64,000 nucleotides of DNA. Origin: Rhynchosporium graminicola (taxonomy: Eukaryota; Ascomycota; Leotiomycetes; Helotiales; Ploettnerulaceae). How positions within the stretch are numbered: position 1 is the stretch's first letter; each line of letters begins with the position of its first letter. Where the stretch lies: contig FJUW01000067.1 in NCBI GenBank assembly GCA_900074885.1, positions 1 to 64,000 of the forward strand, in the 5' to 3' direction. The translations under genes and the position numbers were made by a program. The notes under the pieces are model-generated. The model was not told where the DNA came from. It saw nothing but the letters and a program-made list of their open reading frames with translations, and did no database searches. This document shows positions 1 through 12,500 of this stretch, piece after piece.

Positions 1-1118
1 CGAATCTTCGATATATTCGTTAAAACTACTACGAAATTACAAGCCGAGAAGTACCCGACTATCTATTATTTACTTCCTAGCGTATATCAGATATATACTA
101 AGCTAGAGAGAATTAGAGACGAACTTAGAGAAGTAAGTATTTTATTAAATAATATTAGCTATTAATATTATTTACTAATATAATTTCTAGGAACCTTTTA
201 CTTCTGCTATTAATAAAGGAATCGCTAAACTCTAAAAGTACTATCTAAAAACCGGAATTACCGAAGCTAATAAAGCTTTATATATAAGCTTAGTTTTTGA
301 TCCGAGGATTAAAATAGACGGACTAAGTCTACGTGGACTAAGTAACGGAATTATAAGCGATATTAAGCGAAAGATTTAAGCGGAATATAACACGTAAGTT
401 TTCTTTAATATCTATATATATATATACTAATATTATTAATAAGCTAAAAATTCAGGCTAATATAGATCTACTTATACTTGAAAGAGAGAGAATAGATATC
501 GAAGACGAAGATCTAGATATTTATATGAACGAAGAAGAAGAAGAATTCGACGAACTAGACTATTATTTAGAAGAAAGAAGAGCTAATATTAGCGTAAGTA
601 ATCTAATCTTCTCTTAAATCCTTTATATAAATATACTAATAATATATATAAGTTAAGCCTTTAGATTATTGGGCTACTAATAGAGATAAGTACTCTATAC
701 TATCTCTATTAGTTCGGAAATATCTTTAAATTCCGGCTACTTCGGCACCTTCAGAGAGATTCTTTAGTCTAGGAGCTTTAATTATTAATAAGCTAAGAAA
801 TAGACTTACTAGAGATACTTTCGAGACTATTAGTCTATTAAAGAGCTGGGGTTTTATATTCGAAGAGAACGAGGAGGTAGAAGAAGCTAGTATTATAGAA
901 GATTTCTTTACTATAGATTAGTTATATAATATATAAATAGAAAGAGAAATATATATAGCTTGATTACTAAGACTTAATTAATTAAATCATTGATTAACTC
1001 TAACTCTTAATCTAATTTAATTTAATTAAAGGAAAAAATTAGTTAGTTTAATTTAATCTAATCTTAATTAGTTTAATTAATTAAAAATTAATTATTTAGA
1101 TTATTTTTTCGCACATTG
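1..1118 (+). mobile_element. hAT transposon relic, 3' part
   Basis: The plus-strand frame at about 731-851 gives a hAT C-terminal dimerisation motif (PATSAPSERFFSLGALIINK, then RNRLTRDTFETISLLKSWG), the most conserved part of hAT transposases. Upstream fragments such as YPTIYYLLPSVYQIY fit the same family. Many TAA/TAG codons interrupt the frame, so it is dead. AT-rich non-coding sequence follows to 1110, and the element ends with CGCACATTG (1110-1118), read here as the terminal inverted repeat. The next bases resume a copia sequence in mid-gene, so the hAT jumped into copia-B. The putative 8-bp target copy is 1119-1126. The 5' end lies outside the window, so the target duplication cannot be confirmed. 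Confidence 0.82.
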
Positions 1119-1560
1119 TCGGTAGTAAAGTCGATATAAATCCGTCTCTACAAGTACTCTCGTATTTAACTGGAAATACTCTATAATATACGTCTTAAGT
1201 AACTTCTTCTAAAGTAAGAAGAGGTAGCCGAATCTTCGTACTACTAGTATATCTCCCTATAGCGTGACGAGTATATTACGAAGATTATCTAATATAACCC
1301 TGAGCTTATCTATATCGTCTAAATAGAGAGTAGATTAGAAACAGGGTATCTGTAGCTATAACCTTAAATTAGATCTTTCTAATTAGAGAAAGTATAATTA
1401 TTATACTAATAGAAGTAGCTTTACTAATACCGAATTTGATATTTATTCTATAGGAAGGTAAGAGTTCAGCCTTATATAGAGCCTTATAGGCTTCGTATTA
1501 ACCTTTACCTACTGTAGATACTTTTACTGCTCTAGTATCGATTATAATTCCATGGAAAAC
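1119..1560 (-). mobile_element. Copia-B, distal segment (protease/pol start)
   Basis: This is the reverse complement of about 4270-4706 of copia-A and covers the region after gag. Its right end (GGAAAAC) continues the break at 6564, showing that 1119-1560 and the segment beginning at 6564 were one element before copia-A inserted. Its left end is interrupted by the hAT. Confidence 0.85.
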
Positions 1561-1765
1561 TATTAGTCCATATGTTGGTCCATAGTCACGTGTTAGTCGA
1601 GTATCTGCACCGGGGTTTAGCCGGCCAGATATATCTCCCTTCCGGAGTCTCGACTACCTAGGAAAGACAGCTACGATACAATAGATAATAGTACTACTAT
1701 TATCACTATACTTTAGCTTACGCAGACTACTTGATTATACGTACTATAACAGAGTGATACTAATA
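1561..1765 (+). repeat. Copia-A 5' LTR
   Basis: A 205-bp LTR. The related LTR of copia-B at 15934-16131 is its reverse complement apart from RIP changes. Copia-A starts with two near-identical 12-base units (TATTAGTCCATA and TGTTGGTCCATA) where copia-B has one, so the terminus was duplicated. It ends GATACTAATA, matching GATACTAACA at the right end of copia-A. Confidence 0.85.
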
Positions 1766-2001
1766 TTAATCAATAGACGCATAGATCATTTCACTCTTTA
1801 AAAGCAGTCAAATCTGACTACTGAAAAGAGCGCGCTAATAATCTTCTCGAAGAGTAGAGATATCTACTACAGCAATAGCTCAAGTACTAGAGAAGACACG
1901 GTCTCCTCTATACTATTTAACTTGAATTACTAAGATAATTTGCCTGGATTCTACCTGCGATATAGTTAAAGGATTCGAATTCTAGTATATTATACTACTA
2001 T

Positions 2002-2062
2002 TACCTTCTATATACTTACCTTCTACGTACTTACCTTCTACGTACTTACCTTCCACGTACTT
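2002..2062 (+). repeat. Short tandem repeat in copia leader, 15-bp unit
   Basis: About four tandem copies of a 15-base unit (ACTTACCTTCTACGT) lie between LTR and gag. The same array occurs in reverse complement in copia-B at about 15631-15691, so it belongs to the element family and is not a CRISPR or a centromeric satellite. Confidence 0.8.
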
Positions 2063-5000
2063 CAATTACTACCGCAACCCGACTTTAAAGAACGCGCTTT
2101 TGAGTTGCGCCGAAAACTCGAAGTCAAAACTTGAACGCGCTACGCTAGCGCTTCCTACCACTTAAGAATAACTCTATAACTACTATTCTAAATAACCTCG
2201 GAATAGCACTAAAATACTCATACGAATCAGACCTTTAATATAATAAGAGATAATAATACTCCTGAGGTTAATGCTTTCGATACACCTGCGAACTCCGGTA
2301 AGGATCTACTAGACCCGGAGACTATACGGAAACAGGGAGAAAGTCTTATCAGATAAATTAAGAGCTCTGACTATATAGATAGACCTATATACTTCTTATT
2401 TAAGGAGATCTACGAAAGTTAGATAGTAGACTCTTTTAAGTCTATTAAGAAATTATTAAATAATAACCTTATATTCACCTTATGTACTAAAGGCGTATTT
2501 ATCGAAGAAGGCGATAAACCTGCGCAGGAGCTATATAAGCTTCTATATACTCTATAGAATACTATACGTAGTAGTTAGACCTTAAAGGAGCTAGAGAGTA
2601 TAATAGGAGTAAAGATACTCTCTGAATAGCTATAGTATATAGTATTAAACCTACTAGTACTAGAGAAGTAGATATCTGCGTAGTAATAGCGAGATAAGAG
2701 AGAGAAGGAGATAATAAATAATATAGCTACTTAATAAGATAAATTAGAGTATAAGAGATTAAAGAAAGAGTTCTATAGACTATAATAAAGACGCTATACT
2801 ATACTTAGCTTATCTCTTATTAGTAAATTCGACTTTAATAAAGAATACTACGAACCTCTGTAATACGACTAAGATTCTACTGAAGGAGTATAGTAATATA
2901 AAGAGACCTCCTCTAACTAGAATAGAGAAGAGTAGTAATACTATAGAAAGCGTATACCGAAGAATACGAGAAGTAGAAAAGAAGGAGCTAAAGGAGAAGG
3001 AAGCTACTAAGGAGGAGAAGGCTACTAAGGAGAAGGAGGAGAAGGAGGAGTAGATAGCTACTAAGGAGCTAGAGGAGGAGAGGGAGAGTACTATAATATA
3101 GTATAGAAGAAGAAAGAGAAGTTATATAGAAAGGAGATCGCTAGCTTCTCTTATATATTTCTAGAAGAGATGAAATTCAAGGGAGATAGAGATAGCTTCA
3201 GTAGTAAGGTCAGAATATTCTATAACGCCTACTTAAGAGCTAAGATTCCACTAGAGGAGTATAATAAGGCGTTTCTATTAATACTAAAAGGCGCTACTCT
3301 CTAATACTACTATTATAATCTAAATAGTATCCCTAGAACCTCCCTAATTATCAAATTCGATACTATACTAAAGAATATAATAGATTAGTTTAAGAGCGAG
3401 AAGTTTAGCAGATCTTTCTTAACTATATAGAATCTTCTTACTCTTAAATCGATTAAGGAAAAGAACCCTAGAAAGACGACTTCAGAGTGCTTTAATATAC
3501 TCTCTATGCAGATTAGAGAGCTACGTTATAGTATACCCTTTGAATTATACTATAAGAAGTTCGTTATAAATAAGATTATTACTACTTACTAAAGCTTAGA
3601 AGCCTACTAAATTACTCTAGCTTAACTTATAACTTTTACTAAAAAGACGATTACTTCTATTAGAACCTCTATTATTAACTATAAGCACGTATACCCTATA
3701 ACTAGTATTACTTTTTATACTAATCGAAAATTCCGAAGCGATTCTAATAAAAGATAAGTATATAGAGAGAAAGGAGATAATAAAAGGCGATTCAGAATAT
3801 AAAGAGAGAAGAAGATAAATACACTAGATAAGGAAAGTAATACTAAGAAGTACTAGGTATATAGTACTATAGATTATATATCTTTCGACTATATAGTAGA
3901 AGAAAGAGATAAAGCTAAGGAGAAGTTTAAGGCGAAGAACTCTTCTAAGTTTAAAAGTAACTTTAGAAGAGTTTTTAAGAAAGTATATAAATAATACGTT
4001 ATAGAGTACGAAAGTATAGAAGATAAGTATATAGCTACTGCCTTTACCTCATGCGAAGCCGGGAGTAATATAAACTACGATTCCGATAATAAAAAGCCGG
4101 ATACTCTATTTATAACTTCTATAGGACTTATCTTAGTAGAAGCTATATAGCTAATAATAGAAACCCTAGTAAATATAGCTTTTAAATACCTAATAGATAC
4201 TACCGAAGAAGCTACGGAAGAGGACCGGATCGCAGAGACGATAATAAGTAGCTCCTGATATAATTCGTTAGTTTTCTATAGAATTATAATCGATACTAGA
4301 GTAGTAAAGGTATCTATAGTAAGCAAAGGTTAATACGAAGCCTATAAGGCTCTGTATAAGGCTGAACTCTTACCTTCCCGTGGAATAAATATTAAATTCG
4401 GTATTAGCGGAGCTACTTCTATTAGTATAATAATTATACTTTCTCTAATTAGAAAGATCTAATTTGAGGATTATAGCTATAAATACCCTGTTTCTACTCT
4501 ATTTAGACGATATAAATAAGCTCAGAGTTATATTAGAAAATCTTCGCAACGTACTCGTTATACTATAGGGAGATATACTAGTTATACGCAGATTCGGCTA
4601 CCTCTTCTTACTCTAGAAAGAGTTACTTAAGAGGTATATTATAGAGTGTTTCCAGTCGAATATAAAAGTACTTACGGAGACGGATTTACGTCGACTTTAC
4701 TACCGATTCGGATACCCCTTAGTAAGAAAGCTAGAAGATTTACTATAATAAGCCGGTTATAAGCATAACTCAGGGGTACTAAAAGAGCTTACTAAGCTCT
4801 ATAAGCACTACTAGCTATACGGAAGATCACTAAGCAGATTCAAGTTTAAGCTCTATAATACTAATAATATATACTTCAATTATAAAGTCGTGATTAATAT
4901 CATATAACTAGATAGTCGATAAGTCTTATATATAGTCGATTAAGATAATACTTTCTAGAATAGAGGTTTTCTTACTAATATATCTGAAGAATATATATAG

Positions 5001-6522
5001 AACCGATTTAAGTAAATATAGATAGATAATTACCTTAGACTACATGATTTTATTATTATAGACGTAAGTACGCAATTTAAGTTAAAAGAATTAATATAGA
5101 GTACTAAGACAGAAGGTTCTATAGTTAAAGTTATACCTATAGAAGCTTACTACTCTATTAGTAAGGTAGAGAGATACTATAGCCCTCTGAAAAGAGCTTA
5201 TACGATAATTCGGAAGGAGTTACTATACTTTAGTTAAGATATAGTATAACAGATAGTATTCCACGTAATTAACTATATTTCTGGACCTAGTAGAATTATA
5301 CCTATTTTACTAGTATTTAGAGTATACCCTAGAATAGTAGAGATAGACGCCCCTTTACTATTAGTCTCCTAACGAGCTACTGCACTTCATAAGGCTATAG
5401 AAGAGATTCGCAAGCTACGGAGTCATCGGCAAGTTAATAACGCCTTGAATACTCGGAATAGACCGAGTTCTATAGTAGTAAGAGACCTTCTATTAAACTC
5501 TCTAGTACTAGTTTAGAGAGAGAAAGGCTTCTAGGATAGACTTTAGCTACTTATTTCTATAGATAGAGAGAACTATATAGTAGAAATCGATAGTGGACTA
5601 ACGACCTTTCGCTCTACGTCGATTAAACTATAGTACGAAGAAGAAATCGATTCTAATGAACTAGAAAGTATTTTACTTGAAATTATACTCTTATTATCAC
5701 TTAGTACTACTAAGTCAAATCGACCTATACTAGTACCGAAGAAGTAACCTTATCGAGATCGACGAAAGCTAATTCGATTCAGAGATAATAACGAATTATT
5801 TATTAGTTCCCTAGTAATAGAACCTTAATACGCTGCGTTAAGAAATAAGAAGATTAATAGTCTAATTGCTATAGGGATCTTTAAATTAGTCTATAAAGAC
5901 GAATTACTAGCCGGAGCTAGGGTCTTTAACGCTAAATTCATCGACCAGACTAAATTTAAGGGTATATAGAAAGCCTATAAGAAATCTAGACTAGTTATAT
6001 AAGCATATAATAACTCTAGAAAGAACTAAGTACTTACTATATTACTGACTATTCAACGAGTTAGCTAATAACTACTACTAGTATACGCAGTTATATACCC
6101 TGAGTTTAAGGTATATAGCTATGATATTATATAAGCTTATACTTAGTCTATATTATACCTAATACGTGACTTCTTCGTGCGCCCTCTAAAGGAGATTTCG
6201 GCTTAGCTATATTAGTTTTTATAGTGCGTTAGGCCTATATATAGTATACTAGAGTCAGCGAACTATTAGTTCAGTATATACTATAGATATAAGGTCAAGA
6301 AACTCCATATAGTACTATCGACGTTCGACACGTGCTTACTACCTGTTTCAGGTGATAAAGCTAGTATAGGAGCCCTTAGTCTTCAGATTAACGATACCTT
6401 CTTCGTCAGTAATAAGACCTTTATAGACGCAGAAGAAAGAGAGCTATAGAAGGCTGGATTCAAGTCGAACGAGAGAGAGCAATTAACTACTTCACACCTA
6501 ATTGACTTTAATGGAGGTCATA

Positions 6523-6563
6523 GACTACTTGATTGTACGTACTACAACAGAGTGATACTAACA
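6523..6563 (+). repeat. Copia-A 3' LTR remnant
   Basis: Forty-one bases starting GACTACTTGATT match the last part of the left LTR. They are fused directly to the reverse transcriptase coding region (frame ...DFNGGH), and the remaining LTR sequence is absent. The end ACTAACA is followed by the AAAAC target duplication, which fixes the right boundary. Confidence 0.8.
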
Positions 6564-8196
6564 AAAACTAACGAATTATATCAGGAGCTACTTATTATCG
6601 TCTCTAGGGTCCGGTCCTCTTCCGTGGCTTCTTCGGCAGTATCTATTAGGTACTTAAAAGCCGTATTTACTAGGGTTTCTATTATTAGCTATACGGCTTC
6701 TACTGAGACAGGTCCTATAGAAGTTATAAATAGAGCTTCCGGCTTTTTATCGTCGGAATCATAGTCTATATCGCTTCCGGCTTCATATAAGGTAAAGGCA
6801 GTAGCTATATACTCGTCTTCTATACCTTCGTACTCTATAACGTATTATCTATATACTTTCTTAAAGACTCTTCTAAAGTTACCTTTAAACTTAGAAGAGT
6901 TCTTCGCCTTAAACTTCTCCTTAGCTTTCTCTCTTTCTTCTACTATATAATCGAAGGATATATAATCTGTAGTATGAAATATCTAGTACTTCTTAGCGTT
7001 ACTTTCCTTATCTAGCGTATTTATCTTCTTCTCTCCTTATATTCTGAATCGCTTTTTACTATCTCTCTTCTCCTTCTCTCTATATACTTATTCTTTATCA
7101 GAATCGCTTCGGAATTTTCGATTAATATAGAAAGTAGTACTAGTTGCAGAGTATACGTATTCGTAGTTAATAATAGAGATTCTAATAGAAGTAATTATCT
7201 TTTTAGTAAAAGTTATAAGTTAAGCTAGAGCAACTTAGTAGGCTTCCGAGCTTTAGCAGGTAGTAATAATCTTATTTATAATAAACTTCTTATAGCGTAA
7301 TTTAAAGGGTATACTATAACGTAGCTCTCTAATCTATATAAAGAGTATATTAAAGCACTCTAAAGTCGTCTTTCTAGAGTTCTTTTCCTTAATTAATTCA
7401 AGAGTAAGAAGATTCCATATGGTTAGAGAAGATCTACTAAACTCCTCGCTCTTAAACTAATCTATTTTATTCTTTAGTATAATATCGAATTTAATAATCA
7501 GAGAGGTTCTAGGGATACTATTCAGACTATAATAGTAGTATTAGAGAGCCGCGCCTTTCAGTATTAATAGAAACGCCTTACTATACTCCTCTAGTAGAAT
7601 CTCGGCTCTTAAGTAAGTATCATAGAATATTCTAACCTTACTACTAAAGCTATCTCTATCTCCCTTAAATTTTATCTCTTCTAGAAATATACAGGAGAAG
7701 CTAGCGATCTCCTTTCTATACGACTTCTCCTTCTTCTTTCGTACTATATTATAATACTCTCCCTCTTCTCCTTCTCCTTCTCCTTAGTAGCCTTCTCCTC
7801 CTTAGTAGCCTTCTCCTTCTCAGTAGCTTTCTCCTCCTCTAGCTCCTCCTCTAGCTCCTCCTTCTCTACTCCCTGTATTCTTCGGTATACGCTTTCTATA
7901 GTATCGCTACTCTTTTCTATTCTAGTCAGAGGAGGTCTCTTTATATTATTATACTCCTTTAGTAGAATCTCAGTCGTAGTATAGAGGTTCGTAGTATTCT
8001 TTATCAAAGTCGAATTTACTAACAGGAGGTAAGCCGAGTATAGTATAGCGTCTTTATCGCAGTCTATAGAACTCCTTCTTTAATCTCTTATACTCTAATT
8101 CGTCTTATTAAGTAGCTATATCGTTTATTATCTCCTTCTCTCTCTTATCTTGCTATTACTACGTAGATATCTGCTTTTCTAGTACTAGTGGGTTTA
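6564..8196 (-). mobile_element. Copia-B, gag segment
   Basis: This is the reverse complement of about 2640-4275 of copia-A. It encodes gag on the minus strand, including the RGDRDSF-type core and a long lysine/glutamate run. The longest surviving open stretch (7744-8007) ends in repeated EEEKATEKEKATKEEKATKE and is a RIP leftover of gag, not a gene. The left neighbour is copia-A. At the right the segment is cut by gypsy-1, where the 5-bp target copy GTTTA is 8192-8196. Confidence 0.87.
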
Positions 8197-8378
8197 TATA
8201 ATGATCACTTGGTACGCTGAGGTAAATAAGCATAATGGAATAGTAGAATAGTCGCTAGAGGTTCGCTGGTAATGATCTAGTTAATATAGAAACTAATTAC
8301 TAAGGAGAGAAGGTTCTTCTTTCCTCTCTAATTCTGAAATATAAGAGTAGGAGGCACTAGGCGTATAGACCTATTATA
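8197..8378 (-). repeat. Gypsy-1 3' LTR
   Basis: 182 bp. It differs from 14857-15038 mainly by C/T and G/A changes, as RIP produces. Ends are TATAATGATCAC and CCTATTATA. Confidence 0.9.
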
Positions 8379-8666
8379 TCTCTCCTCTTAAATACTTCTA
8401 TCTTAGAAGTGAAGGCGTTAAAATGCCCTAGCTAGCGATACTTTAGCGAGGCGCTAGCGAGATATTCCTTTCAGGATTTACCTTTATTCTGATTCTTCTT
8501 TATTATTAGTAGAGCTAGAATGCGGGGTATAGCGCTAGGTAACTCCTTTATATAACTCTTAACTTTCTCTCTTTTCTCTCTTCTTAAATAACTAACGATA
8601 ATAATAGTAACTATATATAAGTTATAAATATAAGGTATTAGGTAGTATTAACTTGACTTTTTAGCT

Positions 8667-9560
8667 CCTAAGAAGAACTTTCGTAAGCGCGCTACTAGTA
8701 GTTCGCTTAAAGATGCCTTTCCTTCTAGTAATATATTTACTCTTATTAATAAGGGAAAAACCGCAGTTGCTAGCAGGTTATTAACTAAGCGCTAGCGAGC
8801 CGAAGATAATAACGAGAATACTAAAGGCGAGCTAAGCTAAGATAGTAGCCCTTCTAGTTATTATAATAAGACCTTTTATACTAGTCGAAAGAATACGCAG
8901 ATAAAGTCGAAAGCTTATGCTAAAGTGAACGAGAAGATACTACGTCCGGAGACTTACTTATAATACGCTAGTAAGTATACTTTATTCCTTAAGTTAAAGT
9001 GCACTTTAGCTCTTAACTCTATTACTAGTAAATATATAAACTATATTAAGAAAGGTAAATCTTATAAGGATATAAGTATAAATTTCCTCTCTCTAGCGAA
9101 TACTCAGCTAATAGCCGGCGAGATTCTAGCTATTCTAATAAGTATTCTTAGCTAACTATAAGATATAGCTTTAAAAGTAGTAATAAGCGAGAGTTCCGGA
9201 GAAGTATTAAAGATTACCTAAGCACGCTTTAATATAGAGAAGAAGCGAGCTAATTATACTTCTAAAGTTAGTAATACTATAGCTATTAAATCTCCTTAGA
9301 AGCTAGTTATTAATTCTAATACTGAGCTATCCTCTAGTATTACGTCGGTAATCTCTGAAGTATCTGAATATACGCTGCGCTTTATAGCTAAAGTCACTAT
9401 TATTATTAATATTATAAATACTACTCTTCTAAAGGAAATTCGTAGTCTCCGTATAGTATAAATTACTCTCTCTAGCGAGTTCCCTACTAATCTTCAGCGA
9501 AGGACTTCTATATTATTTATACTAGATTCTTTCTATAGGTAGCTTTACTAGATACGCAGC
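8667..9560 (+). pseudogene. Antisense frame inside gypsy-1 (unknown product)
   Basis: On the strand opposite to gag-pol, one frame of about 300 codons runs with only about nine stops. All are TAA or TAG and explainable as RIP of CAA/CAG/TGG. It reads for example DAFPSSNIFTLINKGKTAVA, QIKSKAYAKVNEKILRPETY and FLSLANTQLIAGEILAILIS. The composition (K/E/S-rich, then hydrophobic, then charged) looks like protein rather than noise. I do not recognise it. It lies between integrase and 3' LTR, where extra ORFs of LTR elements are usually found. A gag-like or env-position accessory protein is possible, but nothing seen supports a function. Confidence 0.5.
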
Positions 9561-12500
9561 TAGAGGTTAATAGAGAGGAAGTCGCGGATAGGGATATAGA
9601 TACTATTGATTAGGAGATTACTAAATGAACTTTCTTTAGCGATATCTCGGAGTTTATCTAGCGAGGGCTAGTTTACTAGCGATCCGTATAGATAATAAAA
9701 CCTCTTTTTCCCCTTAGACCTCTACTAGATTTATAATCTCTAATATACCTTTAAAACTATAAAACCCTATAGGAAAAAACAAAAAGGTATATATCATTTT
9801 AAAAGTATTATTTCACTTTCGCTAGCGTTTCGCCGGTCTTTCTATACTATTTTGATTTTTTAAAGCTTTGATTTCTTTCTGGAGTCCCTAGAGGTTTTCT
9901 TTTAGCTCCTAAGAATCATAAGCAGAAGTAAACTCTTTCTATCTTACTAGGAATTATTCTCTCCCTCTAACTACTTACTAGTCTAGTAAGGAATCGACCT
10001 CTTATAATTCTTTACTATCGATAAAGTCAGGTTAGATAACCTCTGACGACTCGCCGGGCCTTTACTAGTATAGTTCTAATAATAAGATATAGAAGATATT
10101 ATATAGCTAATTATACTTAGTAGGTAAATCTAATCGATATATCTACTTTCTAATTCTTTCGCTGATCTTAAATAGCCTTAGAAATTAGTAGTCTAGCTTC
10201 TTGCTCTATTGAATAGTTTTGATATTCTTTACTAAGAGTAAGACTTATTAATCTACTTTAAATTCAACTAGTCGATAGTTCTTATTATACTATTTCGCTT
10301 AGGTTTCTTTAGTTCTTCGCTAGCTATTCTCTAGCTCTTAGCGTTTCTTAACTACTTCTTCTACTCTTTCTTTAGTAATAGGTATCTCCCCTCTTATAGG
10401 ATCGTCCTCGATACCCTAGTAACTATCTAGCGTAATTCTATACCTAGCCTTATTTAGACTTATTCTAATAGCCTTATAATATGCATTTATATACGCGAAC
10501 TTCGCTATAGGTAATAGGTCTATCTAATCGTCTTAAAGATAGTATACGAAATACCGTAGCTATACTTCTATAGCTTAGTTTTATTATTCTATTTACTTAT
10601 CAGTTTATAGGTAAAATGCCGTCGAAAGACCTTTTATTATTCAGAGGTAGAAGTATATCTCTTACTAGAACTTAGAAGTGAAAACAGAACCTCTATTAGT
10701 AATAATAACCGCAGGTAATCCGTAGTCCTTAAACTAATAGTCGATAAATAGCTAAGCTAAGCCTAGCATATTAATTATCTTTAAGTAAGGAATATATTCT
10801 ATATCTTTAGTATATCTATTAATAATTACTAGTAAACTATCGGAGATTCTTCTTATAGAGCTCCCTTTATAAGGTAGTAGATCTATAATAAAGTCTATAG
10901 TTATAGACTTAAATAGCTTACTTAGCTAGCTAGGCGCTTATATCTCGCTAGCTATCTTTATTCTTCTTACCTTTATTTTTTAATAAATATTATAACTTTT
11001 AATATATTCTTTAATATCTAGCTTTATCTTCTGCTAATAATACTTTCGCTAGATAAGCTTCAGCGTCTTATCTTAACTAAAATAGCTTATAGTTAGATTA
11101 TTATAGTATATCTTCATGATTTCAGTATAGATAGCTTTATCTAGCGGAACATAAGCCTTTCGCTAGTATCTAAGTAGTCCTTCGCTATCGATACTCTAAT
11201 CTATATCCCCGGTTTTCTATAATCTAGCTAACTTCTTAATAGTAAAAGCGTCCCTTTTCTATAGCTTTATAAGTATTAAGAGAAGTGAGTTCGATTCAGG
11301 GTTTATTATTTCAGTTCTTATAATTCTCGCTATGAAAAACCGTAGTATAATATATCTATAGCTATACTAGCTAGCGCCTAGCTTCTCGCTAGCGCCTCTC
11401 AAGAGGGTATCTAGACCTCTAAATAAGTTCTATGAACTATTAAGCTTTATAAGTATATATCGCTAGTTAGACGTAGAGGTCGTATCTATAGCCTCGATCG
11501 ATACTTCTTTTAAAGAAGTATCGTTAGTAGGTTATAAAATCTAAGTTAACTAGCACGATATACTATTATTCGAACGCTAGTTACTCTCTATCGTATCGCT
11601 AGTTTTACTAAGTATATAGATTAACTTATCTTTAATTATACTTCGTAGCTTATTTTATAAAGTAGGGAGTATAATATTTTCCTTATCTTTCGCCGGCTTA
11701 TAATCAGGCCTTCTCGATAGTCTATTAGCGGGATTATTTTTCCCTTATCTATAACTTAATATAAAGTTATACTTAGATAGCTCTAGAGCTTATCTAGCTT
11801 ATCGCCGGCTTAATACTATTATAATTATAAAGTGACAAAAGTTACTATAGTCTATTAATACCTTAACTAGAGCTATATTACCTTTAAGGTAATACCTCTA
11901 GTATATAAAATACTTAATAATTATAAGGAGTTCTTAGTTATATACTTTATAATTCAACTCGATAGGTTCTAGCTTTTCACTAAAGAACGCGATAGGATAC
12001 TAGACGGCCTTTTCCCCTTCTTTCGCTAGCTACTCTCTAAGCTAAGAAAGAATTCCTGTGATAATAAACCTAGAAGCGTTAGTCTCTAGCTTTCTCGGCT
12101 TTAGTAGATCGAAGTGCATAAGAAAAAGTACTATAGTAAATATATCTTTTAACGCGTTAAAAGCCTCCCTTTCTATAGCACTTTATCTAAAAGCAGAGGC
12201 AGGTTACTCTTTCTTCTTATTTCCTATTAAACTTATTAGAGGTTAGGTAATCGCTAAGAACCTTACGATAAATCGCTAGTAGAAGTTTATAAAACTGATA
12301 AAGACTTATATATCTCTAATACTTTTAAGCTCTAGCTATTCCCTAATAGTATTTATCCGGCTTATATCTATTAAAACGCTAGCTAAAGAGATAATATATC
12401 CTAGAAACTCTATACTTTTAGTATTAAAAGAGCACTTTAATAACTTAATAAAGAGGTTTATATACCGAAGTCTCTCTAGTACTTAGCAGACGTATTATTT

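Larger units (their letters stand above)
1561..6563 (+). mobile_element. Copia-A: Ty1/copia retrotransposon, RIP-mutated, 3' truncated
   Basis: It begins TATTAGTCCA and ends ACTAACA, i.e. TGTTAGT...ACTAACA before RIP, flanked by a perfect 5-bp duplication AAAAC (1556-1560 and 6564-6568). The left LTR is 1561-1765. Internal order: gag (about 2270-4000, including RGDRDSFSSKVRIFYNAY), protease-like region, integrase core and GAG-pre-integrase (about 4700-5650), and reverse transcriptase start (about 5930-6520, KFNAKFIDQTKFKG and FNGGHR). Dozens of TAA/TAG codons break it. The frame stops in reverse transcriptase and joins directly to the last 41 bases of an LTR (6523-6563), so the rest of RT, RNase H and most of the 3' LTR are deleted. 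It is inserted in copia-B of the same family, in opposite orientation. Confidence 0.88.

Noticed and set aside
2002..2062. Regular 15-base repeats suggesting a CRISPR array
   Set aside because: Units are directly adjacent without spacers, and the same array lies in the leader of another copy of the retrotransposon; the DNA is fungal.
7744..8007. 87-codon open frame rich in K/E repeats
   Set aside because: It is a fragment of copia-B gag that happens to lack RIP stops; the reverse-complement copy in copia-A shows the same repeats within gag.
12058..12246. 62-codon plus-strand frame
   Set aside because: It lies on the strand opposite to gypsy-1 pol, within its reverse transcriptase region; no motif.
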